Source: Thermoplasmata archaeon UBA184 (GTDB lineage Archaea > Thermoplasmatota > Thermoplasmata > Lutacidiplasmatales > UBA184). Taken from it: 7,470 nucleotides of DNA. Position numbers and translations under genes: made by a program. Shown here piece after piece: positions 1 to 7,071 of the stretch. Position 1 is the stretch's first letter. Each line of letters opens with the position of its first letter. The stretch is from positions 10,775 through 18,244 of the forward strand of contig DAEB01000019.1 of NCBI GenBank assembly GCA_002495185.1, written 5' to 3'. The notes under the pieces were generated by a model. It saw nothing but the letters and a program-made list of their open reading frames with translations. It ran no database searches and had not been told where the DNA came from.

Positions 1-591
1 CTCGCCTCGACCGAGGACACCGAGGTCGTCCGCCGCCTCCAGGGAGGCGCCTTTCCCGGCGTCACCAGCAATCACCATCTCCACGCGATGGCCGCGCTCG
101 CGGTCAGCCTCGCCGAGCACATCGAGTTCGGCCGCGACTACGCCCGGCAGACGGTCGCGAACGCGCGCGCGCTCGCCCAGGCGCTCCACGACCGGGGGTT
201 CGACGTCCTCGCCCCGAACCTCGGGTTCACCCGCTCGCACACGATCGCGGTGCGGGTCGAGAAGGAGGGCGGGGGGGAGGCGGTCGCGAAGCGCCTCGCG
301 GACGTCGGGATCATCTCGAACAAGAACCTCTTGCCCGGCGACAAGAGCCCGAAGCATCCCGGCGGGCTCCGTCTCGGGACCCCCGAGGTGACCCGCGTCG
401 GGATGCGCGAGAAGGAGATGGAGCGAATCGCCGAGCTGTTCGACGGGCTCCTCCACCGGGGGACCCCGGCGCCCGACGTCGCCCGGGGCGCGGCCGACCT
501 GAAGCGCGATTTCACGACCCTCCAGTACTGCTTCGCCGCCGGGGAGGCGGCGTACCGGTACTACGACCTCGTCGGCCGGGACCCCACCTAG
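1..591 (+). CDS. glyA: Serine hydroxymethyltransferase, C-terminal part (5' end outside window)
   Basis: SHMT is a cytoplasmic PLP enzyme that interconverts serine and glycine and passes a one-carbon unit to a folate or, in many archaea, a pterin carrier. The frame is open from base 1 and ends at TAG 589-591, leaving 196 residues, about the last 45% of a usual 420-440 residue protein. Visible family marks are the QGGAFPG-x-HHLHAMAALAV segment near the left edge, the IISNKNLLPGD stretch, and GGLRLGTPEVTR, which matches the conserved G-(I/L)-R-(L/V)-GTP segment whose Arg (residue 124 of this fragment) contacts the substrate carboxylate in characterised SHMTs. The PLP-binding lysine region lies upstream of the window. 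The NKNLLPGD wording and the tail ending in DLKRDF...YCFAAGEAAYRYYDL look like archaeal-type SHMT to me. The gene converges on the membrane protein at 614-1918 with 22 bases between stops and no obvious terminator hairpin. Confidence 0.93.
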   Translation, partial: LASTEDTEVVRRLQGGAFPGVTSNHHLHAMAALAVSLAEHIEFGRDYARQTVANARALAQALHDRGFDVLAPNLGFTRSHTIAVRVEKEGGGEAVAKRLADVGIISNKNLLPGDKSPKHPGGLRLGTPEVTRVGMREKEMERIAELFDGLLHRGTPAPDVARGAADLKRDFTTLQYCFAAGEAAYRYYDLVGRDPT

Positions 592-613
592 GCGGGCGGT
601 CGGCGAGGGGGCA

Positions 614-1918
614 TCAGGGGGCCGACGGGTCCCCCTCTTCGTCCGTCTCGACGGCCGCATCCCGACGAGCGATCCCGCGCGCGAGCTCGTCCTCGTCGAG
701 CGTGACCCGCGGCTCGGCTTCGGGTCGCGCGGCCAGCGTGAACCGGGCTTTCCCCCCCTCGCCGAGCGTCGCCGTGAGCGTCCCGTCGGTGACGAGCGAG
801 GCGACCCAGTCGGCGACCGCCGCGGGCGCCGGGGCTGGTTCCCACGACGCCTCGATCTCCTCGATCGAGAGCGGCCCCTTCCGGCGCAGGAGCTCGACGA
901 CCGTCTCGCGCCCCTCTGCGAGCCGGCGAAGCTCGTCCTCCGGGCCGGGACGAGGGCGGGCCGCTCGCGGGCTTCCCCCCGAGACGAGAGCGACGATCCC
1001 TCCGACACCGCCCAGGAAGACGAGAACGATCGCGCCGAGGAGCTCCGGAGAGATGGGAGCGATCATCCCGGCGGCCGCCGACGCGTTCGAACTGACCGGG
1101 GCGACCGGAGAGAAGACGACCGGGCCGAGGAGGACCGCCCCGGCGGCGTCCAGCACCTCCCACGAGCCGCTCGAGTTCTTCGGGAACGAGTAGTTCAACC
1201 AGGCCCCGCTCGAACCGTTCGCGAGGGGGACGACCGGAACGAGGGAATCGGTCGTTCCCGAGGAGGACAGCGTGCGGGCCGTAAGGACGGCGCCCGGCAC
1301 GGGGTCCCCGAAGGGGTCGCGCACGTGCCAGAACGTGTCGTCCCACCGTTCGGTGATGTTGAAAGTGCTCTTCTCGGGGTCGTACAGCACGAGGTGGTCC
1401 AGGTCCGGGAGGATGACGAGCCCGGCCGCCGCTCGGTTCGCCGGAAGGAGGGAGCCGACCAAATCGACCGTCACGGAGGCCGCCTTGCCGACGACGACGA
1501 AAAGCCGAAGCTCTCCGCTCCGCCAGGCGGTGGAGGGGATCGAGTACGTCCCGTTCGCGGCTCGCCCTAGGGGACCGGACACGGAGGCGTTCACCCAGGA
1601 CGGTGCGTTCGACCCGTTCGTATCGACCGTGATCGTGAGGCCACAGGCCGCCGCGAAACTTGCGACCCGCGAGCCGTTCGCGTCGACCGCTTCCCAGGTG
1701 AGGCCGGTCGCAGCCCCTACGACGACCTCGGAGGGCACGGTCCCGACGAGGACGAGCGACGAGGCGGCTTCCGCACCGCGCGAAATGCCCGCCGGAACGT
1801 GAGAGCCGAGCGCGATTCCGGACGGTCCGAGCAGTGCGAAGAGCAGCGCTCCGACCACGAGCCCGAGGAACGCGGGTCGAGAGCGGCGACTGCCGAAGCG
1901 CCGTCGGACGCCGGACAA
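614..1918 (-). CDS. Membrane protein: signal peptide, glycosylated Ig-like ectodomain, one TM helix, cytoplasmic winged-helix-like domain
   Basis: This 434-residue protein is not a family I can name. Seen in order: a basic N-terminus (RRRFGSRRSR) and hydrophobic segment at about 16-38, typical of a signal peptide or anchor; a Ser/Thr/Val-rich, beta-looking ectodomain at about 40-290; a hydrophobic helix at about 292-314 (LLGAIVLVFLGGVGGIVALV); a Pro/Arg linker; a winged-helix-like block at about 328-398 (ETVVELLRRKGPLSIEEIEASW...VADWVASLVTDGTLTATL...ARFTL); and an acidic tail. Nine N-x-S/T sequons (N81, 101, 110, 122, 187, 234, 242, 248, 278) all fall in the ectodomain and none in the inner part, supporting outside/inside topology and archaeal N-glycosylation. 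The start is TTG at 1918; the frame upstream has no ATG, GTG or TTG before an in-frame TAA at 1973-1975. A role as a surface sensor that signals to a DNA- or protein-binding domain is inferred. It is transcribed divergently from the AlkA-like gene. Confidence 0.82.
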   Translation of the reverse strand: MSGVRRRFGSRRSRPAFLGLVVGALLFALLGPSGIALGSHVPAGISRGAEAASSLVLVGTVPSEVVVGAATGLTWEAVDANGSRVASFAAACGLTITVDTNGSNAPSWVNASVSGPLGRAANGTYSIPSTAWRSGELRLFVVVGKAASVTVDLVGSLLPANRAAAGLVILPDLDHLVLYDPEKSTFNITERWDDTFWHVRDPFGDPVPGAVLTARTLSSSGTTDSLVPVVPLANGSSGAWLNYSFPKNSSGSWEVLDAAGAVLLGPVVFSPVAPVSSNASAAAGMIAPISPELLGAIVLVFLGGVGGIVALVSGGSPRAARPRPGPEDELRRLAEGRETVVELLRRKGPLSIEEIEASWEPAPAPAAVADWVASLVTDGTLTATLGEGGKARFTLAARPEAEPRVTLDEDELARGIARRDAAVETDEEGDPSAP

Positions 1919-1970
1919 CCGATCCCCGATTCCCCGCGGCGAGGGAACGTGAGGAGAGTCGGACGGAGCC

Positions 1971-1978
1971 GCTTAACG
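1971..1978 (-). promoter_or_regulatory. Possible TATA-like element for the membrane protein gene
   Basis: On the minus strand the short AT patch GTTAAG stands out in otherwise GC-rich DNA. If it is an archaeal TATA box, transcription would start about 26 bases downstream, near 1948, giving a leader of roughly 30 bases before the TTG at 1918. The match is weak and no B-recognition element is clear. Confidence 0.28.
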
Positions 1979-2030
1979 GCTTCGTCGCTCCGACGGGACA
2001 CGGGAGTTGCCTCCCGGGCGAGAGCGCGGG

Positions 2031-2036
2031 TTCTTA
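2031..2036 (+). promoter_or_regulatory. Possible TATA-like element for the AlkA-like gene (leaderless start)
   Basis: TTCTTA lies 23-28 bases before the GTG at 2059, the spacing expected if the transcript begins at or next to the start codon, as in leaderless archaeal mRNAs. A purine run (GGGAGGAG, 2037-2044) is also present but sits about 15 bases from the GTG, rather far for a Shine-Dalgarno site. Confidence 0.3.
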
Positions 2037-2058
2037 GGGAGGAGCGCTTCGCTCGGAC

Positions 2059-2967
2059 GTGGGCGCTCCGACGGTCACGACGATCACTCCGCCCCCGCTC
2101 GCCTCTCTTCCCGTCGAGCGGGAGCAGCTCGAGTACTCCTCGCGGTCGATCGTCTTCGCGGAGGACGGCGAGCGCCTCCTCCGCGCGTGGGGCACGCCGG
2201 AACGACCGTGGGTGCTCTCGGTGGAACCGAGGGGGAGGCGCTGGCGGGTCGAGGCGTGGGGCGCGGACGGACGGACCGCTCGCTCGGCGGCGCGAGCCCT
2301 CTTCTCCCTCGACCACCCGCTCGAGGAGTTCTATCGGCTCGTTCGCGCCGAGCCGACCCTCCAGGGCACGGAGCGGAGGTTCCGGGGACTCCGCGTCCCC
2401 CGCGACGCCCACGTCTACGAGGCGTTGATCCACTCGATCCTCGGCCAGCAGGTCTCGGTGCGCGCCGCGAACGCGATGAAGGGACGTCTTCTCGAGCGGA
2501 CCGGCTCGTTTCTCATCGCGGACGGGGTCGAGGTCCCGCGCGTCCCGACCCCGGGGGAGGTTCGGGCGCTCGGCCGGGCCGGTCTTCGCACGACGGGGCT
2601 GAGCCGAGCGAAGTGCCGCTCCCTGCTCGCCCTCGCGAAGACCGTCTCCGACGGAGCCCTCCCGTCGGAGGAGCTGGCGCACGTTCCGCTCCCGACGGCG
2701 GTCGAACGGCTCGACGCGCTCCCCGGGGTCGGTCGGTGGACGGCGGAGAACGGCCTCCTGCGCGGGGTCGGGCGGACCGACGTCTTCGTCGCCGGCGACC
2801 TCGGGGTCCGGGTCGCGCTCGAGGAGTTCGGGGTGCTGCGCCGCACGGCGTCCGAGGACCGGGCCCGAGCGTGGGCCGAGCGGCACTACCCCGGATGGGG
2901 CAGCTACGCGACCCTCTACCTGTGGCGGAAGCTGGTCGCCGACCACGCCGCGGCCGACTCGGGCTGA
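2059..2967 (+). CDS. alkA: AlkA-type DNA-3-methyladenine glycosylase (HhH-GPD superfamily)
   Basis: This 302-residue protein would remove alkylated purines from DNA as the first step of base-excision repair. The C-terminal half is a clear HhH-GPD domain: helix YEALIHSILGQQVSVRAANAM (120-140), the helix-hairpin-helix LPGVGRWTAENGLLRGVG (221-238), and DVFVAGDLGVR (241-251), aligning with the E. coli AlkA segment GIGRWTANYFALRG...DVFLPDDYLI. D247 is the expected catalytic aspartate. Residues 1-110 fit the AlkA N-terminal domain in size, so the protein is about the length of E. coli AlkA (282). There is no Cys cluster of the Nth/MutY iron-sulfur type, so an Nth or MutY identity is less likely. 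GTG 2059 is the first start after an in-frame TAG at 2035-2037. The gene is divergent from the membrane protein and convergent with thpR (17 bases between stops). Exact substrate range cannot be read from sequence. Confidence 0.92.
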   Translation: MGAPTVTTITPPPLASLPVEREQLEYSSRSIVFAEDGERLLRAWGTPERPWVLSVEPRGRRWRVEAWGADGRTARSAARALFSLDHPLEEFYRLVRAEPTLQGTERRFRGLRVPRDAHVYEALIHSILGQQVSVRAANAMKGRLLERTGSFLIADGVEVPRVPTPGEVRALGRAGLRTTGLSRAKCRSLLALAKTVSDGALPSEELAHVPLPTAVERLDALPGVGRWTAENGLLRGVGRTDVFVAGDLGVRVALEEFGVLRRTASEDRARAWAERHYPGWGSYATLYLWRKLVADHAAADSG

Positions 2968-2978
2968 CCACCTGCCGG

Positions 2979-2996
2979 CCGACCCTAGCCGGTCGG
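2979..2996. terminator. Small hairpin between convergent alkA and thpR stops
   Basis: CCGACC (2979-2984) and GGTCGG (2991-2996) form a perfect 6-bp stem with a 6-base loop, in the 17-base gap between the two stops and reaching into the end of thpR. A bidirectional terminator role is possible, but there is no T-tract on either strand, and short GC stems are common in DNA of this composition. Confidence 0.25.
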
Positions 2997-3518
2997 TACG
3001 GCCGACCCGTTCAGCCGGAACGTCGCGACCGTGCGATGCGTCGCTCCCCGGGAGGAGAGCTCGCTCTCCTTGAGGACGAACTCGCGGACCTGGAACCGTC
3101 GGGGGGAGGGAGGAGGAATCGTTCCGGTGAGAAGGTCGACCGCTCGACGGTGGTCGGCTCCCGAACGGACCCGGAAGAGGGTGAGGTGCGGTGCGAACGT
3201 TTCCCGTCGGTCCGGCACTCCCTCGCCCACGAGCGCCTCCCGGACGAGCGACGCGAGGCGCGTGAGCTCGACCGCCCCCTCCCCCATCCCCATCCAGACC
3301 ACCCGCGGCCGGTCGGCCGAGGGGAACGCGCCCACGCCCTCGAGCGTCGCGCCGAACGGCGCCACCTTCTCCGCGACCGGCAGGAGCGCCTCTCCGATCG
3401 GCCCGGCACGCTCGCGCGGGATCTCTCCGAGGAACCGGAGGGTGATGTGTTCCGGTGCCGGTGGGCCTCCCCCTTCCCCCGAGGGGGGTGGCACCTCGAC
3501 CGCCACGAACGCGCGCAC
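2985..3518 (-). CDS. thpR: RNA 2',3'-cyclic phosphodiesterase / 2'-5' RNA ligase-like protein (2H superfamily)
   Basis: ThpR/LigT proteins hydrolyse 2',3'-cyclic phosphate RNA ends to 2'-phosphates and can join some tRNA halves in vitro. This 177-residue protein starts with VRAFVAVEVPP, as family members do, and carries both HxTx motifs of the 2H fold: HITL at 24-27 and HLTL at 111-114. The spacing and total length (about 175-190) are normal. The start is GTG at 3518, with GGAGGG a few bases upstream on the minus strand; the same frame is open further upstream, but there it runs antiparallel-unrelated and overlaps the ATPase gene in another frame, so the long version is rejected. It lies 25 bases downstream of the ATPase gene, in the same orientation, so co-transcription is likely. 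It ends at TAG 2985-2987, convergent with alkA. A functional link to the ATPase is not shown by sequence. Confidence 0.92.
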   Translation of the reverse strand: MRAFVAVEVPPPSGEGGGPPAPEHITLRFLGEIPRERAGPIGEALLPVAEKVAPFGATLEGVGAFPSADRPRVVWMGMGEGAVELTRLASLVREALVGEGVPDRRETFAPHLTLFRVRSGADHRRAVDLLTGTIPPPSPRRFQVREFVLKESELSSRGATHRTVATFRLNGSAVPTG

Positions 3519-3543
3519 CGGCCCTCCGAGCGTTCGCTCGCAC

Positions 3544-6105
3544 TTACCTGTTCGTTCGGGGAGAGAGACGCAGCGCACCACCCTTGACCGCCAGGGTCCA
3601 GACCTGCGCTCGGTCCGGGCCGAGGCCCAGCGACCGGAGGACCGAGCGGACGCGTCGGGCGCGGTGCGCGTCGCCCACGACGAACACCACGAACGCTCCC
3701 CGGTGGAGGGCCTTGCGGACCCCATGGCGGATCCGTTCCGCGCGCAGCGCGCCCGAGACCTCCGCCTCGACGTGCACGTCCCGGCCGCGGAAGAATCTCC
3801 ATGCCCAGCCCGTGCGGGCTCGTTCGACCGCATTCGAAAGGTCGGCCGGCACCGGTGTCTCCTCGCGACCCGGCAGCAGTCGGAGCCGAGCATCGGGAAG
3901 CGTGGTGTCGAACCGGCCCTGGCGAACGATCTCGAGCCGGTAGCCACGTCGGGCGAACAGTCGGAACGTCGCCATGAGAAGCGCCCGGTGCTCGGCCGTC
4001 TCGCGCGTCGCACCGGTCGGCGTGGTGAGTCCGAGCCATCGCTCGCCGGCCGGAGAGAGGCGGAGACCCTCCCGGCTCTCCTCGAGAAAGGTTCCTTCGG
4101 CGAGCAGCCGCCCCAGCCGGTCGTGGAGCAACGCAGCCTCGACGCTCACGCCGGGCAGACGGAGCGCGGCTCCCACGGCGTCCTCGCGGCGAAGCGGCGT
4201 CCGCATCTCGACCTGCGAGAGGGTTGCCAGGAGCAAGCGCTCCGTGGCGACGTCGCGTGCCTCACGCCCGTCCGCCCGAGATTCGCAGACCTCGAACTCG
4301 GCCCGACTCTGGACGACCACCTCGTCCCAGACGGTCGGATCGACGGGGGGCAGCGACTCTTCGGGAGCGGTCGGGCGAACTCCCTCGGCCGAAGAATCGA
4401 GGGCGAGCCCGAGGCCGGTCGGAAGGTGGGGGAGGAGCGAATGCGCCTCGACGGGGCCGAGTCCCAGCCACGCGCCGACCTCGCGGGCCGACGGCGGGGG
4501 GACCCGGAACGAGACGAACCCGCGAAGGGCGCCGCGAGCAGCGCTCTCGAGCTCCCGGGAGAGTCGCTCCGGGTACTGCGTCGCGACAATCGTCCGAAGG
4601 CCGAACTTCCTTCCCTCGCTGAGGATCTCGGTGACGAGCCGGGGCGAGAGCGCCTGCACCTCGTCGAGGACGAGCGAGACCGGCGCCGGGGGAGCCGTTC
4701 GCTCGGCCGTCGCCGCCACCCCGAGGTAGACGCGCGCCAGCACGAGCGTCGCCGCGAATCCGGCCGCTTCGGGTCCCAGGCTCGCGAACGGCAGCCGCAC
4801 GAGGACCGTCCGCCCGCTCGTCAGCAGACGCTCGACCGGAAGGCCTCCGTCCTCCGGAGCGAGAAGGTCGCGGAGCGCCGGGACGAGCACGACCTTGGAG
4901 AGGCGGGTCGCCGCCGACCAGAGGAACTCCGGGTTCCGCCGGACGACCGGAGCGAGCTCGTCCAGAAAGCGCGCGAGTTCGCTCGACCTCGTCGCGAGGC
5001 GCGACGCGTCCCGCCGGTCGGGGTCGGTCAAGAGGTCGTAGACGTCGGTCAACGTCCCTCCCGCTTCGAGTGCGAGACGGACGAAGGTGTCGAAGATCCG
5101 CTCGAGCCGGAACCCCCAGTAGAGGTCGGTCCCGTCCGGGCTCAGCCGCTTGAGCGCCGCGACGAGGTGCGCCGCCGCGCGGTCTCGGGAACCATCGGAC
5201 GCAAGAGCAGCGATCCCGGGGACCGGCGGCGCGGTCGCGTCGACGGCGACCACCGCGCGTCGGGCCCGGGCGGAGAGTCGCGCGAGGGTCGCCGGGGCGA
5301 GGTCTCCGTGAAGGTCGAGCGCGAAGACGCCCTCCCCCCGTTCCACCGCACGTGCCGCCCAACGGGCGAGGTACGTCGTCTTTCCGGATCCGGAGGCGCC
5401 GAGGACGATGGCGGGGGTCTCGACCGGGAGCTCTCGGGATGATCCGGCCCCGGGGCTTCCCGCGAGCGCGGTCCGGGCGGCGAGGTCCGGGGGTCGCTCG
5501 AACCACCCGTCCCCCGGAACGGTACGGTACCCGCCTCGCTCCCAGTCGCGACGCGCCCCGAAGCCGACCTCCCGGAAGCTCGCCGGTGCCGCGGAGGTGA
5601 GGCTCCACTCGGCGGCGACCGACGCTCCTACCGCAGCGATGCCGCGTTCGAGAGCTGCCCTCGTCGACGTGGCGTACCAGAACCGGCGAGCGAGCCAGAG
5701 GTTTCCACTCCGGCCCGGGAACCAGAACGTCTGGACGCCGAGCCAGGTCCTTCCCGCCGTGCCCCCCTCGACCCCGAGCGTGTCCACGACCGGTCGGTCG
5801 TCGCCCGGTCCAAGAAGCCCGTTCGTCCCGACCCGGACCAGGGTCGCGACCCGTCCCTCCCGGAGATGCGATGGCGGCGCGGGGGGACGAGCCGAGGCTG
5901 GGTCGACCCGGACGGTCGATCCGGCAAGACTGCGGCAGACGAGCCGGACCAGCTCGTGCGGCCGCACGGTCAGGCGGGGTCGCGGCCGGTCGGAGTCGCT
6001 CTCGAGAAGAGCCGCGGCCGGAGGAGCGGCCGAGGCGAGCAGTCGAGCGAGCGCCCCGTACCACTGGACCAGGTGGGAAGGAGACCCTCCCAGGACGATG
6101 GTCAT
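3544..6105 (-). CDS. HerA/VirD4-like DNA-motor ATPase with C-terminal winged-helix-like and restriction-endonuclease-like domains
   Basis: This 853-residue protein has four parts. Residues 1-225 are an unrecognised N-terminal region rich in Trp/Phe. At 230-575 is a FtsK/HerA-superfamily ATPase core: Walker A GASGSGKTT (236-244), DLHGDLA (264-270), common in VirD4/TraD- and DUF87-like motors, Walker B VSLVLDE (486-492), and TIVATQYP (505-512) in the sensor/glutamine position. At about 620-700 is a likely winged helix (ERLLLATLSQVEM...LSPAGERWLGL). At about 705-835 is a domain that looks restriction-endonuclease-like: PDARL (747-751), VHVEAEVS (787-794) and a basic helix RIRHGVRKAL, then strand AFVVFVV. 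No TM helix is visible. Known relatives pump or translocate DNA in conjugation, DNA import or end resection; which applies here is unknown. ATG 6105 is preferred (GTGAG about 8 bases upstream); GTG 6117, overlapping the upstream TGA as GTGA, would add four residues. The gene is sandwiched between a small protein and thpR. Confidence 0.86.
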   Translation of the reverse strand: MTIVLGGSPSHLVQWYGALARLLASAAPPAAALLESDSDRPRPRLTVRPHELVRLVCRSLAGSTVRVDPASARPPAPPSHLREGRVATLVRVGTNGLLGPGDDRPVVDTLGVEGGTAGRTWLGVQTFWFPGRSGNLWLARRFWYATSTRAALERGIAAVGASVAAEWSLTSAAPASFREVGFGARRDWERGGYRTVPGDGWFERPPDLAARTALAGSPGAGSSRELPVETPAIVLGASGSGKTTYLARWAARAVERGEGVFALDLHGDLAPATLARLSARARRAVVAVDATAPPVPGIAALASDGSRDRAAAHLVAALKRLSPDGTDLYWGFRLERIFDTFVRLALEAGGTLTDVYDLLTDPDRRDASRLATRSSELARFLDELAPVVRRNPEFLWSAATRLSKVVLVPALRDLLAPEDGGLPVERLLTSGRTVLVRLPFASLGPEAAGFAATLVLARVYLGVAATAERTAPPAPVSLVLDEVQALSPRLVTEILSEGRKFGLRTIVATQYPERLSRELESAARGALRGFVSFRVPPPSAREVGAWLGLGPVEAHSLLPHLPTGLGLALDSSAEGVRPTAPEESLPPVDPTVWDEVVVQSRAEFEVCESRADGREARDVATERLLLATLSQVEMRTPLRREDAVGAALRLPGVSVEAALLHDRLGRLLAEGTFLEESREGLRLSPAGERWLGLTTPTGATRETAEHRALLMATFRLFARRGYRLEIVRQGRFDTTLPDARLRLLPGREETPVPADLSNAVERARTGWAWRFFRGRDVHVEAEVSGALRAERIRHGVRKALHRGAFVVFVVGDAHRARRVRSVLRSLGLGPDRAQVWTLAVKGGALRLSPRTNR

Positions 6106-6113
6106 CGCGGCGC

Positions 6114-6440
6114 TCACGGTCGCGACGACCCGGCGGTCGCCCGCTCCACCAGCGCATCCAGCTCCGCACGGAGCCACGGCAGTCCGTTGGCGCGGGCGAA
6201 CTCGCGGAGCACGTCGGTCGAGACGAGGCGCGGGACCGCGCGGTCGACCTCCCAGAGCCGGACGAGCCAAAGGAGCCGACCATCGGGGTACCGGAACAGT
6301 CGGGCGCGGGGGCGATACGGTCCGGCGATCGGGAGGCGCAGTTCGCCGACCTTTCGGACTCGCCCCGCGCCGCCGCGGCGAAAGAGTTGTTCGTCGAGAA
6401 CGGGTTCGGACGGCGTTGAGTCGATGCGTTCCGCATCCAC
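6114..6440 (-). CDS. Small protein of unknown function, coupled to the HerA-like ATPase
   Basis: I do not recognise this family. From GTG 6440 it is 108 residues. Its first 30 residues look disordered and polar; 31-65 look like beta strands (VGELRLPIAGPYRP, ARLFRYPDGRLLWLVRLWEV); 72-103 look like two amphipathic helices (STDVLREFARANG, LRAELDALVERAT). The aromatic/hydrophobic pattern and normal residue mix are unlike the Arg/Pro-rich spurious reading frames here, which is the main reason to call it real. TTG 6449 and ATG 6527 are in-frame alternatives, giving 111 or 137 residues; the extra part of the longest form is low-complexity. GGTGGAG sits 11 bases before GTG 6440. Its TGA (6114-6116) is 8 bases from the ATPase ATG and overlaps its alternative GTG, so translation is probably coupled and the product may be an accessory subunit of the ATPase. 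It has no signal peptide, TM helix or Cys cluster. Confidence 0.6.
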   Translation of the reverse strand: MDAERIDSTPSEPVLDEQLFRRGGAGRVRKVGELRLPIAGPYRPRARLFRYPDGRLLWLVRLWEVDRAVPRLVSTDVLREFARANGLPWLRAELDALVERATAGSSRP

Positions 6441-7071
6441 GGTTTCCAAAACTCCACCGCCCCTCCCGCGGGTCTCGGGCGAGACGGAGTCGGTGGCACG
6501 CGAGAGGTGCCCTCGGCGAGAGGGCATGGGACCGTCGCTCCCCGGACCCGCCCGACGGCCGGAGCACCGCAGGGCAGGGAGGGACGGGCTCCGGCACGTT
6601 CGCCGGGAACGGGCGCAGGTCCGAACCGCACCTACCCGGGGAGAGGACGACCGACGCTACCGGCCGAGCGTCCGCTCCTCGGAGGCGTCCTCGAAGTTCC
6701 CCTCGAGCTTCGGGGCGACGCGGGTGCCTGCGCGGTTAGAACCGAGGGAGAGTACGGAGCCCACGGGGGCCGACGATGCCCACGGGCTCGGAGACGCGCT
6801 CGGTTCGGGGATGAGAGCACGGCTCGTCGGGTTCGACGGAATCCAGCGGACGACGGAATCGTCGCGCGAAGAGTGCGTCGGAGAGGGCGGCGGGCGGTGC
6901 CATTTCGGGTACTCCGACGTGGGCGCTCGGCGAGATTCCCGTGCACCGTTCAGTGGAACGTGAGCGATGCCTCCGAAGGAACGGACCCGGGGGCTGGTGG
7001 TGATCCCGAATCGGCGCGACGGAGGACCGTCCTGAGAGGGCCGAAGAAGGAAGGGGGAGAAGAAGTGTTTT

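Noticed and set aside
3519..4013. N-terminal extension of thpR in the same frame up to 4013
   Set aside because: This part is Arg/Ser-rich and overlaps the 3' end of the ATPase gene, while the ThpR family consistently starts at the (M/V)RAFVAV segment, where a GTG with GGAGGG upstream is found.
3031..5442. 803-codon open frame on the plus strand antisense to the ATPase gene
   Set aside because: Its translation is Arg/Glu/Pro-rich with no motif and lies wholly opposite the ATPase and thpR genes, whose own products have clear motifs. Long antisense frames are expected at this GC content.
6105..6597. Longer ATPase with start at 6597 (1017 residues)
   Set aside because: The extra 164 residues are Arg/Pro-rich, motif-free and overlap the small protein in another frame; starts at 6105 or 6117 fit the usual coupling of adjacent genes.
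6967..7035. 22-codon plus-strand micro-ORF starting with ATG, GTGAG upstream
   Set aside because: It is too short to judge; a frame of this size is expected by chance and nothing else supports it.
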